Source: Verrucomicrobiota bacterium
GTDB taxonomy: Bacteria > Verrucomicrobiota > Verrucomicrobiia > Verrucomicrobiales > DEV007
Direction of reading: 5' to 3'
Length of the DNA: 49,594 bases
NCBI GenBank assembly: GCA_020630975.1
Contig: JAHDID010000044.1
Location: 1 to 49,594 of the forward strand
Shown: positions 34,326 to 41,600 of the stretch, piece after piece
Layout: the number at the start of each line of letters is the position of its first letter
How positions within the stretch are numbered: position 1 is the stretch's first letter
The notes under the pieces: generated by a model
Database searches by the model: none
The model's input: the letters and a program-made list of their open reading frames with translations, nothing else
What the model was told of the DNA's origin: nothing
Made by a program: the position numbers and the translations under genes

Positions 34326-35516
34326 CTAGGAGATGCGTACCTGGGGATTGTCGAGGTCGAAAGATACCCCGACAAAGCGGCCTCCAGAGCGCTGCCCGCC
34401 TAGTCTCGGCTGGCTCTCAAACTCTGGGAATACGGTCTCTGGCACATTCTCTAGAGTCGCTTCGCGACGGCGGCTGAATGGATCGCGACAGGTGAGTAGG
34501 CGAATCGCCAACGCGATGGAGACGATCAGTAGCAGACAGCTAGTGATGGCGATCCAGCGCCCTAGCTTTTGCTCTCTGAGGTGGAGAAGCTTCTCGTGTA
34601 GCGATGCGGTGGCTAGGGTGAGCTCCTCATCGACTGACTCGACTAGAGCAGGCATGGACTCGACATTGGCTAGCTCGAGATCGTCCTGGATGGTCGGCTC
34701 GACATCTGCGATGAGCGACTCGGGAGCGATAGGCTGCACCTCCTCTAGGATGGGTGCTTTTTCATATAGGCTCTGCAGGCGAAAGGTCTGTATACCTAGC
34801 TCGAGGGTGAATTTCTCTAGCTGATCGGCCACGTCGTAGACTCCCTCGACTTCGGCCATACATGCCTGGCCGATCTCCATGAAGACCTCTGTGGGTAGGC
34901 GATTGGCAAAGTCGGTATTGTATATCAGCTCGGTATTCGACAGCTGGTCAAAGCGGTAGATCATCGTCACAGCAGGACGATCGGTGAACCACTCCTGGTG
35001 GAGCTGTACCATATCCACATCGGCAGGTAGTTCCTGCAGGCCACCGAGTACGAATACAAAGATGTCGATATCGGCCGAGGCGGAGTGGTTTTCGAGAAAG
35101 CGTAGGATGTGGTTGGCTACCTTGGGGTCGATTAGTTGCTGGGGATCGATGAGGTGTTCGACAGGTTTCTGGCCGATGTAGTAGTCTGCCAGCTCGCCTT
35201 CGATCTCGGGTAGGTCGAGTACGAGGCGGCTCGGTAGTACGTCCAGCCCCTGTGGCTCGAGGTCGAGCATGTTTACCTTTGGTACCTTGGGCAGCTTTTC
35301 CTTCTCCATCTTGGCGATGTAGTCGGCGCCGCCTTTAGGGAGGCAGGCTTCGGGAAATAGGCCGCCACCGGGATAGTATCCCTTGGGGCCGTCGGCCATG
35401 TACCAGAATGGCAGGGTGAGCACCTCAAATTCCGATACGACTCGGAATGAGATGGCACCGAGCTGCATCGTGGTCAGCCACATCAAAGCTATCGTTGCCC
35501 AAAAGTGTTTCATCAT
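34326..35516 (-). CDS. TPM-domain-like membrane-anchored periplasmic protein
   Basis: A signal sequence at 1-21 is followed by an aromatic/glycine-rich stretch (PFWYMADGPKGYYPGGG). Residues 120-240 or so have the TPM (YgcG/TLP18.3) pattern: a start like HLIDPQQLIDPKVANHILRF, a strand DIDIFVFVLGGL, then LHQEWFTDRPAVTMIYRFD. A membrane helix lies near 325-347 (WIAITSCLLLIVSIALAIRL), with a basic cytosolic tail of about 50 residues. TPM proteins occur in phosphatase-like thylakoid proteins and bacterial envelope proteins of poorly known role. The zinc-ribbon TPM protein is encoded 47 bases upstream, so the pair probably works together. Confidence 0.6.
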   Translation of the reverse strand: MMKHFWATIALMWLTTMQLGAISFRVVSEFEVLTLPFWYMADGPKGYYPGGGLFPEACLPKGGADYIAKMEKEKLPKVPKVNMLDLEPQGLDVLPSRLVLDLPEIEGELADYYIGQKPVEHLIDPQQLIDPKVANHILRFLENHSASADIDIFVFVLGGLQELPADVDMVQLHQEWFTDRPAVTMIYRFDQLSNTELIYNTDFANRLPTEVFMEIGQACMAEVEGVYDVADQLEKFTLELGIQTFRLQSLYEKAPILEEVQPIAPESLIADVEPTIQDDLELANVESMPALVESVDEELTLATASLHEKLLHLREQKLGRWIAITSCLLLIVSIALAIRLLTCRDPFSRRREATLENVPETVFPEFESQPRLGGQRSGGRFVGVSFDLDNPQVRIS

Positions 35517-35563
35517 CGCTGTTTGGAAAAGTGTAGGTGTCGTCGTGTGCGTGGTGGTGATCG

Positions 35564-36238
35564 CTAGCGAGCCATAAAGGTCTCATCAGCGGTGCTGTCC
35601 TCGTGGTCGAGCTCGAATAGGCTGGCTCTCTGGTGTTCTGGTATGATCAGGCGATTTTCATTTTCGCGGGCGAGTAGGCGCACCGCCTGTGCCTCGCGAT
35701 CCATCCGGCTCAGCTGTGTGGCTTCGCGATTCAGGCTGCGCTCGATCTTGCGGAAAATCGTGGTGATCGCATTGCCGTACTCGCCGTTGATCAGTAGCGA
35801 GCGGGCCGAGAGGAGGGCGTTGAGAGTGACCTCTTCTGTGATCAGTAGCTCGGGGAGGTAGTCCATCGATAGGCCTGCCTGCTTTCTGGCAGTATCGAGG
35901 ATCAGGACGATGGCATTGCCTTTCGACTCAGGACGATCCGACTCGATCTCCGAGTGGTTGAGCAGCCAAAATCCAAACTCTCCCAGAGAAATAGCGGGTG
36001 GGAAGTCTGCCAGATAGACGGCGAAGCTCAGCTGTGGGTAGCGCCGCTCCAGCTCTGCGAAGAGATCACGGACCAAGTGGATCTCTGCGATGCGTAGGCA
36101 ATCGGCCGCATCGTGAATCTGCTCCAGCTTGACGATGCCGGTGCCGTAGACTGCCCGCGCCTTTTCGATGGAGTAGTCGCAGGTGTAGCAGCTGCGGGCC
36201 TCGATATCGACAGGACGATGGCAGGAAGGACAGTTCAT
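35564..36238 (-). CDS. Zinc-ribbon protein with TPM-like domain
   Basis: The N-terminus is a zinc ribbon with Cys3, Cys6, Cys17 and Cys20 (CPSC ... CYTC). The following 170 residues fit a TPM domain: LRIAEIHLVRDLFAELERRY, the strand LSFAVYLADF, then GNAIVLILDT and the late GEYGNAITTIFRKIERSL helix. There is no signal or membrane helix, so it is cytosolic, unlike the TPM protein encoded 47 bases downstream. A cytosolic/periplasmic TPM pair in one operon is unusual. An AT-rich promoter region precedes it (36245-36340). Confidence 0.65.
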   Translation of the reverse strand: MNCPSCHRPVDIEARSCYTCDYSIEKARAVYGTGIVKLEQIHDAADCLRIAEIHLVRDLFAELERRYPQLSFAVYLADFPPAISLGEFGFWLLNHSEIESDRPESKGNAIVLILDTARKQAGLSMDYLPELLITEEVTLNALLSARSLLINGEYGNAITTIFRKIERSLNREATQLSRMDREAQAVRLLARENENRLIIPEHQRASLFELDHEDSTADETFMAR

Positions 36239-36354
36239 GAGATAATGGGAGAATTTAGGAATTCTATTAAGTTTATAAAAATATTAACTTTTCTTAAATA
36301 ATTCAAGTTCAATTCTGATTTATTTTAAAAATTATTCCAATCGTAGTGGCAAAG

Positions 36355-36383
36355 AAAAAAGGGCGCCCGATCTGGGACGCCCT
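36355..36383 (-). terminator. Rho-independent terminator of the YlbF-like gene
   Basis: On the minus strand GGGCG-T-CCC pairs with GGG-CGCCC around a short loop and is followed by six T (bases 36355-36360). It lies 60 bases past the YlbF-like stop. Confidence 0.75.
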
Positions 36384-36442
36384 AAAGTTTTATGAAACTG
36401 TCTTAATTTGATCGTGGACCCACGATCAGTTTAGCAGCTGCC

Positions 36443-36850
36443 TCATCCACCGCTGCCGCAGCAGCCATTGATGTCATCTTCGGTGGGCATGCGGCCATTT
36501 TGCAGTGTTTTTTGCACGTACTTCATGACTAGGCCGAACATTTCATTGATCGAGTCCTCTGCTTCGCAGAAATCGGCGGCAGTGGAGTTGTCCAAAGCGG
36601 CCTCACGGAGACGCTCGACTTCCACAATGTCGGAATCGCTGGGGCGTCTGCCTTCGTGCTGCATCTGGTGGAGCTCGGCACCTTTGGCCTGCCAGGCTTG
36701 GTAGACTTCTTGAGCGGCTTTATCGTCTTGGAAAGCTTCGATCTGCCCCTGGGCTGCGACGAAAGCGGGATCGTCGAGTAGGAATTGGCAAAGATCTTGG
36801 ATCTTTTCCTCGAGGGTTGGGATAGTCTCCTCTGTAGTTGTTGTGGACAT
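36443..36850 (-). CDS. YlbF/YmcA-family protein with Cys-rich C-terminus
   Basis: The 135-residue acidic helical protein matches the Com_YlbF pattern (FLLDDPAFVAAQGQIEAFQD, AQEVYQAWQAKGAELHQMQH). It ends in NGCCGSGG, reminiscent of the cysteine tails that bind an Fe-S cluster in the Bacillus YlbF-YmcA-YaaT complex. No partner is visible nearby. I start at ATG 36850; ATG 36859 is three codons earlier. In Bacillus the complex affects RNA processing; the role here is unknown. Confidence 0.65.
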   Translation of the reverse strand: MSTTTTEETIPTLEEKIQDLCQFLLDDPAFVAAQGQIEAFQDDKAAQEVYQAWQAKGAELHQMQHEGRRPSDSDIVEVERLREAALDNSTAADFCEAEDSINEMFGLVMKYVQKTLQNGRMPTEDDINGCCGSGG

Positions 36851-36966
36851 AATGGCCATCCTTACACCCGATCGCGGTTAGGCGCAATTAACGGCTCCTG
36901 AGGAAAAGCCCGCTGTCTTCTCTAATGCGAGCTGAGAGATTTCGTTTATGTTCCCTAATCATCTAT

Positions 36967-37539
36967 ATGAGACAGTTTGGCTTCCTTGCTTTGTTATCGG
37001 TTCTTTGTTTGGTGTTGGTGGGCTGCGGCCAGAGTCGACGCGATCAGGTAGAGCTCGCTCGGATGAAGTCTATCTTGCTGCAAAGCCGTGCTTACGCGAC
37101 CGACCATGGTAATGACTACCCTGGCTCTCTGGCTGAGTTGCATCCCAAATACATCAATGAAGTCAGCACGCTCTACTCGCCACCGCAGCTCGAGAGCGAG
37201 ACCGAGCGGCAGCCCTACTATTACCGCCTCGGCCTGCGAGTCGGTACCAAGGTAGATGAGCCTATGGTGATCTCGCCCCATGTCATCAAGGGCAGGGTCA
37301 ATGTCGGCTATGTGGGAGGTTTCACACGCCAGCTTTCCTTTGAGGAGACTCAGCAGATCATCTCGGCTGGAGATATGAACTGGGTGCAGACGGCTCCTCC
37401 TTATGTCGAGCCAGGAGTCAGGGTCGAGCCAAAGCCAGTCAAGGCGCCCTCGCCCCCCTCGGGATCTGTGCCAATACCGCCGATACCTACCAATGATCCG
37501 GCAGAGACTAGTAGCGAGCCAGTTGCGTCTGGTCAGTAG
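36967..37539 (+). CDS. Lipoprotein with pseudopilin-like periplasmic domain
   Basis: The start ATG 36967 gives a lipoprotein signal whose hydrophobic core ends in a lipobox LVGC, with Cys20 as the lipidation site; an upstream in-frame ATG at 36925 would give an unsuitable leader. The mature part has VELARMKSILLQSRAYATDH, then GNDYPGSLAELHPKYINEVS. This resembles the C-terminal variable part of type II pseudopilin/DUF1559-like proteins without their N-terminal helix. The last 40 residues are Pro-rich. No secretion genes lie nearby. It is followed by the 120-bp repeat array. Confidence 0.7.
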   Translation: MRQFGFLALLSVLCLVLVGCGQSRRDQVELARMKSILLQSRAYATDHGNDYPGSLAELHPKYINEVSTLYSPPQLESETERQPYYYRLGLRVGTKVDEPMVISPHVIKGRVNVGYVGGFTRQLSFEETQQIISAGDMNWVQTAPPYVEPGVRVEPKPVKAPSPPSGSVPIPPIPTNDPAETSSEPVASGQ

Positions 37540-37575
37540 TTAGGCCCTTTGGTTTCTAAGTGGCTAAGTGGCTAA

Positions 37576-37673
37576 GTGGCTGCGATCGTGAGCGAGTGGA
37601 GTTTCATCAGGCGTGGGTCGGAGCCATGGGCGGATGGGCTCTGCAGTCCACTCGCCGGTAGGCTCGCTGCCAC
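37576..37673 (+). repeat. 120-bp repeat family, copy 1
   Basis: The unit runs from GTGGCTGCGATCG to GCTCGCTGCCAC. Its two ends are imperfect inverted repeats (GTGGC-T/A-GCGA ... GCGAGTGGA). The next unit begins 120 bp later. A short ctaagtggc triple precedes this copy. It lies in the 421-base gap between the lipoprotein and CPBP genes. Confidence 0.85.
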
Positions 37674-37695
37674 GGAGGGGTGATTCTAAGTCTAA

Positions 37696-37792
37696 GTGGC
37701 TGCGAGCGTAAGCGAGTGGAGATCATCAGGCATGGCTTGGAGCTATGGGCGGATGGGCTCTGCAGTCCACTCGCCAGTAGGCTCGCTGCCAC
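37696..37792 (+). repeat. 120-bp repeat family, copy 2
   Basis: The same unit as copy 1 with scattered substitutions (GCGAGCGTAAGCG, GGCTTGGAGCT). It starts 120 bases after copy 1 and 119 before copy 3, joined by a conserved linker GGAGGGGTGATTCTAAGTCT. Confidence 0.85.
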
Positions 37793-37814
37793 GGAGGGGT
37801 GATTCTAAGTCTAA

Positions 37815-37913
37815 GTGGCTGCGATCGTGAGCGAGTGGAGTTTCATCAGGCGTGGCTCGGAGCCATGGGCGGATGTGCTCTGCAGATCCACTCGCCGGTA
37901 GGCTCGCTGCCAC
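37815..37913 (+). repeat. 120-bp repeat family, copy 3
   Basis: The best-formed copy, with both ends intact and a central hairpin GGCTC-G-GAGCC at about 37855-37865. It is followed by the same linker as the other copies. Confidence 0.85.
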
Positions 37914-37921
37914 GGAGGAGC

Positions 37922-37957
37922 GATTCTAAGTCTAAGTGGAGTTTCATCAGGCTTGGA
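37922..37957 (+). repeat. 120-bp repeat family, truncated copy 4
   Basis: The linker GATTCTAAGTCTAAGTGG is followed directly by AGTTTCATCAGGC, with about 20 bases of the unit missing. Similarity ends just before the CPBP gene stop at 37961. Deletion between the two GTGG sequences is the likely cause. Confidence 0.7.
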
Positions 37958-37960
37958 GGC

Positions 37961-38938
37961 CTAGGCGCTTATCTTGCGCGCTTTGCGTTTTTCCAGCCAT
38001 ATACACAACAGCAGGCCGGTCAGCGTCACCACGATCGCCGAAGCCAGTCCGGTGCGTAGATTGCCGCCTAGCCAGGGCATCATTTCCGCAGGCTCAAAGG
38101 CACGCTTAGTCAGTGGACTAAAGGTTTTCACCCCAAATACCCAGCCCGCGTGTAGCCCGATCGCCAGCCACAGAGAGCCTGTGCGCAGGCGGCTGTAGCC
38201 CAGCACCATGCCTACGGCAAATAGCACGGCAAACTCGGCGGCTAGGAAATACCAATCGCCGAACTGGGAAAAGATCAGTCCCAGCATGGTGAAGCCAGAC
38301 CAGGCCTTCACTTCGCCAAACTGCACACCATCGGGTGGTTTCAGAAAGTGGACGATGGCAAAGAAAACAGCGATCGAGATGAGCAGTGGCCAGGGGCGCA
38401 GTAGCGAGGAAAAGATCGATGTGAGGGCACCGCGAAACACAAACTCCTCCAGCAGTGCGACCGCGATAGCGGTGCCCATAGCGCTGCCGAGCACCTCCAG
38501 TAGGGCTTTGCCCGCATCGCGAGGCTCATACCAGCCTTGATGCAGATATAGCCAGGCGAGCAGAAAAAACGGCACTGCAGCGAGGAAAAATCCCGCCAAG
38601 CTATGTGCCCACCAGTAGCGATTGGGCTGGAGCTGTAGCCTTTCCATCAGAGTGCGTTTTTCGGATTTACCCCGATTCAGCCAGCGTAGGGTGGGGAACA
38701 GCATGATCAATGCCCCTGCTAGGATGGCACGATTGAAATAGCGGGAGAATTTCGCCCGATCCATCGAGCCATGCAGGCTATCGAGCACTGGTTTATCGGC
38801 CAGCCAGCCATTTTCCACCGTGGTTTTACCGCCCCAGTATAGAGGTGGGGCGAGGAGTGCTCCGAGCAGGATCGTGCCCAGCACAAAGACTGCGACTTTT
38901 AGTCCGATAGATTGGTGCCAAGCGGTGCTCTCACTCAT
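37961..38938 (-). CDS. CPBP family intramembrane metalloprotease
   Basis: The 325-residue protein has about eight membrane segments. It carries the CPBP (CAAX protease / bacteriocin-processing) motifs: EEFVFRG with Glu164, Glu165 and Arg169, FAIVHFL with His197, and a third motif GLHAGWVFG with His263. The glutamates and histidines would bind the catalytic metal in the inner membrane. Roles in the family range from prenyl-protein processing to bacteriocin self-immunity; the substrate here is unknown. The stop lies directly after the 120-bp repeat array on the opposite strand. Confidence 0.88.
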   Translation of the reverse strand: MSESTAWHQSIGLKVAVFVLGTILLGALLAPPLYWGGKTTVENGWLADKPVLDSLHGSMDRAKFSRYFNRAILAGALIMLFPTLRWLNRGKSEKRTLMERLQLQPNRYWWAHSLAGFFLAAVPFFLLAWLYLHQGWYEPRDAGKALLEVLGSAMGTAIAVALLEEFVFRGALTSIFSSLLRPWPLLISIAVFFAIVHFLKPPDGVQFGEVKAWSGFTMLGLIFSQFGDWYFLAAEFAVLFAVGMVLGYSRLRTGSLWLAIGLHAGWVFGVKTFSPLTKRAFEPAEMMPWLGGNLRTGLASAIVVTLTGLLLCIWLEKRKARKISA

Positions 38939-39085
38939 AGGCCTCCCCGTTAGTCGAAAAAACCGGCAAATTCAAACGCAAGCACGCTCGGATAGTCGTA
39001 AACAGGGTATAAGAAAAAGCCTTTAACAGACGTCAATATCCGTGTAGCGTTAGTGTTAGCATATTCGACCAAAAAACTAGCCCCG

Positions 39086-39110
39086 AGCTTAGTTCTTTCT
39101 AACTAAGGCT
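39086..39110 (+). promoter_or_regulatory. Hairpin in the prc leader region
   Basis: AGC-TTAGTT pairs with AACTAA-G-GCT around a six-base loop, 28 bases before the prc ATG. It may shape the mRNA leader or act as an operator. The rest of the 199-base gap shows no gene. Confidence 0.35.
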
Positions 39111-39137
39111 ACGAACTACTGAGATTTCGCATTATTT

Positions 39138-41462
39138 ATGGCACCTCTAGCAAAAATCGACCGCGTGAGACGCATCACTCTTCTCACCCCCTTTCTACTG
39201 TTTTTCTTCAGCACGCTGCAGCCAGCCTGCGCTGATAGCTCCAAAGATCAATTTGGTGACGTCGCCTTTCGGGTGGCCAGTATCCTGGAGAGCGAGCACT
39301 ACAATCGCGAGCCCTTCCGCGATGATATGTCTGCCAAGGTGCTTGATACCTTTCTGGAGATTCTCGATTTCCGCCGTGTGTACTTCACGCAGTCAGACAT
39401 CGATGGCTTCAATGCCAAGTATCGCACCAGCATCGATGATAGCCTCAAGGATCAGGGTATCCCAGCTGCGACCGAGATCTATGGTATCTGTCTGGAGCGA
39501 GTGAAAGCCCGCCTCGAGTATGCTGAGAAAGTATTGGCGGAGGAAGATTTCACCTTCGACTCGGCGCGCACCGTGCGCATGACTCGCAAGGATGCTCCCT
39601 GGCCGAAGAATGAGGAAGAGCAGCGCCAGCTGTGGAGAAACCTGATCGAAGAAGAGCTGCTGCGCGACCAACTCGCGGCCGAGGCGGCTGCCGCAGCTGC
39701 GGCTGAAAAGGGCGAAGAGCCCAAAGAGCGCAAAGACCCTAAGGAGAAGATCCTCAAGCGTCTCACTGATTTTTACCAGGAGCTGGTCGACAATGATCGC
39801 GAGGATGTCGCGACTTTCTTCATCAAGTCGATCGCTCGTGCTTACGATCCACACTCCGAGTACTACAGCCGCAAGCAGTATGAGAATTTCAAGATCAGCA
39901 TGAACAAGAAGCTGCGTGGCATCGGTGCCATGCTGCAGCTCGACGACGAGGAGATCCCGACAGTGAAGGGTCTCGTGGTGGGCGGGCCTGCCTGGAAAGC
40001 TGGCGAGCTGAAGGATCTGGACAAGATCATCGGTGTCGGTCAGGGCGATGAGGAGATCGTCGACGTGATCGGTAAAAAACTCAGCGACACGGTCGATCTG
40101 ATTCGTGGCGATATCGGCACGACAGCTACACTTTTGGTTCGTCCTGCTAGTGCGACCGATCCGTCCGAGACCAAGGTCATCAAGATCGTCCGCGACCAGG
40201 TCGACCTGAAAGATAGCCTGGCCAATGCAGATCTGATCGAGACAACCGATCGTGATGGCAAAAAGCAGAAGATCGGTTGGATCCGTCTTTCATCTTTCTA
40301 CGCCGACATGGATGGTGGCGAGACATCGACTACCGAAGATGTGCGCCGTCTCGTCTCACGTCTGCGTCAGGAGGGCATGGATGGTCTAGCCATCGACCTG
40401 CGCGACAATGGTGGTGGCTCTCTCGAAGAAGCTGTCAATATGACAGGTTTGTTCATCAAGCGAGGTCCAGTGGTCCAGGCTCAGAAGTGGAATGGCCACC
40501 GTACCAAGAAAGAGTCCACTAGCCCGCGTCCGCTCTGGAGCGGCCCGATGGTGGTGCTGACCAACCGCGCCAGTGCTTCGGCCTCGGAGATTTTTGCAGC
40601 AGCGCTGCAGGACTACAACCGTGCGATCATCATCGGCGAGAAGTCGACTTTCGGCAAAGGTACCGTCCAGCAGCTGCGTCCGGTCCTCGGTCGTCGTCTG
40701 AATATCTTCAACCGCAATCCTGACCAGCGCGGTGCGCTGAAGCTGACGATCCAGACTTTCTTCCGCATCAATGGAGAGTCTACTCAGCTCACAGGTGTCA
40801 TTCCGGATCTCCAGTTGCCATCGATCTACGATGTCGAGGATTTCGGCGAGGCTTCTTTGAGCAATCCGCTGAAGGTCGATCCGATCCCACGTGCTCAGTA
40901 TGAGCTATTCTCCGATGATGAGCTACCGATCGACATCCTGCGCAAGGCCATGGAGCCGCGCGTCGCGAGCGACAAAGACTTTGGCTACATCATGGATGAC
41001 ATCGCCGAGGAGAAGCTACGTCTGAAGGAGAACAAGATTTCTCTGAACAAAGAGCAGCGCCAGAATGAGATGAAGCTCAACAAGGAAGAGGCCGAAGTGC
41101 GCAAGCAAGAGCGTATCGCACGCTACGAGCAGCAGCGCGGCGAGGAAGAAGGGCTCTTCGAGATCCGCACTATCACTCAGGACAACTGGAACAAATCTGG
41201 TCGTCCGCCGCTAAAGGCAGAGATCTCATCCGAGGCTCTCAGCGGTATGACCCGCAGCGAGGAAAAGGAAGATGACGAGGAGGAGAAAGAGCGCAAGAAG
41301 CTCGAGTACCCACATTTGCTCGATCCCTACGAGCGCGAGTCGATCCGCATCCTCCAGGATTTCATCTGGGTGCATGAGAAAAAGAAATCTCTCGATGTAT
41401 CGACCGCTACCCCGATCGCCGAGGCACGCAAAGTGACTCCGGTGCCTGTAGCAAACCCATAG
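39138..41462 (+). CDS. prc: Tail-specific (carboxy-terminal processing) protease, S41A
   Basis: The 774-residue periplasmic protease removes C-terminal tails from envelope proteins and tunes peptidoglycan hydrolases in other bacteria. It has a signal peptide (cleavage near ACA-DS), the Prc N-terminal domain (EILDFRRVYFTQSDIDGF), a PDZ domain (about 265-335, GIGAMLQLDDEEIPTVKGLV) and the S41 core (GLAIDLRDNGGGSLEEAVNM). The catalytic serine is near 481 in the SASASEIF segment and the lysine near 507 (STFGKGT). A charged C-terminal domain (about 610-774, Glu/Lys-rich) matches the DUF3340 region of Prc. A coiled-coil-like Arg/Glu stretch lies at about 635-680. Confidence 0.94.
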   Translation: MAPLAKIDRVRRITLLTPFLLFFFSTLQPACADSSKDQFGDVAFRVASILESEHYNREPFRDDMSAKVLDTFLEILDFRRVYFTQSDIDGFNAKYRTSIDDSLKDQGIPAATEIYGICLERVKARLEYAEKVLAEEDFTFDSARTVRMTRKDAPWPKNEEEQRQLWRNLIEEELLRDQLAAEAAAAAAAEKGEEPKERKDPKEKILKRLTDFYQELVDNDREDVATFFIKSIARAYDPHSEYYSRKQYENFKISMNKKLRGIGAMLQLDDEEIPTVKGLVVGGPAWKAGELKDLDKIIGVGQGDEEIVDVIGKKLSDTVDLIRGDIGTTATLLVRPASATDPSETKVIKIVRDQVDLKDSLANADLIETTDRDGKKQKIGWIRLSSFYADMDGGETSTTEDVRRLVSRLRQEGMDGLAIDLRDNGGGSLEEAVNMTGLFIKRGPVVQAQKWNGHRTKKESTSPRPLWSGPMVVLTNRASASASEIFAAALQDYNRAIIIGEKSTFGKGTVQQLRPVLGRRLNIFNRNPDQRGALKLTIQTFFRINGESTQLTGVIPDLQLPSIYDVEDFGEASLSNPLKVDPIPRAQYELFSDDELPIDILRKAMEPRVASDKDFGYIMDDIAEEKLRLKENKISLNKEQRQNEMKLNKEEAEVRKQERIARYEQQRGEEEGLFEIRTITQDNWNKSGRPPLKAEISSEALSGMTRSEEKEDDEEEKERKKLEYPHLLDPYERESIRILQDFIWVHEKKKSLDVSTATPIAEARKVTPVPVANP

Positions 41463-41525
41463 GAGTTGCCTTTGATTTTCGCAAGACACATCGCTGCCTG
41501 CTCCCGGCGGCGGTGTGTATTCTAC

Positions 41526-41565
41526 CCGATTCAATAGGGTACAGAAAAAACTCAATAGGGTACAA
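41526..41565 (+). promoter_or_regulatory. Direct-repeat pair AATAGGGTACA, 21-bp period
   Basis: TCAATAGGGTACA begins at 41531 and again at 41552, exactly 21 bp apart. The 18-base run CCGATTCAATAGGGTACA (41526-41543) is identical to the minus strand near 33534-33551. The pair ends 36 bases before the helicase ATG, on its coding strand. Confidence 0.6.
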
Positions 41566-41600
41566 TTGATCCTCGAGCCGTCCCTGTGTAGCGTTTCGCC

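Noticed and set aside
37540-37960. CRISPR array
   Set aside because: The repeats are about 98 bp with nearly identical 22-bp linkers, not short repeats with varied spacers, and there are no cas genes.
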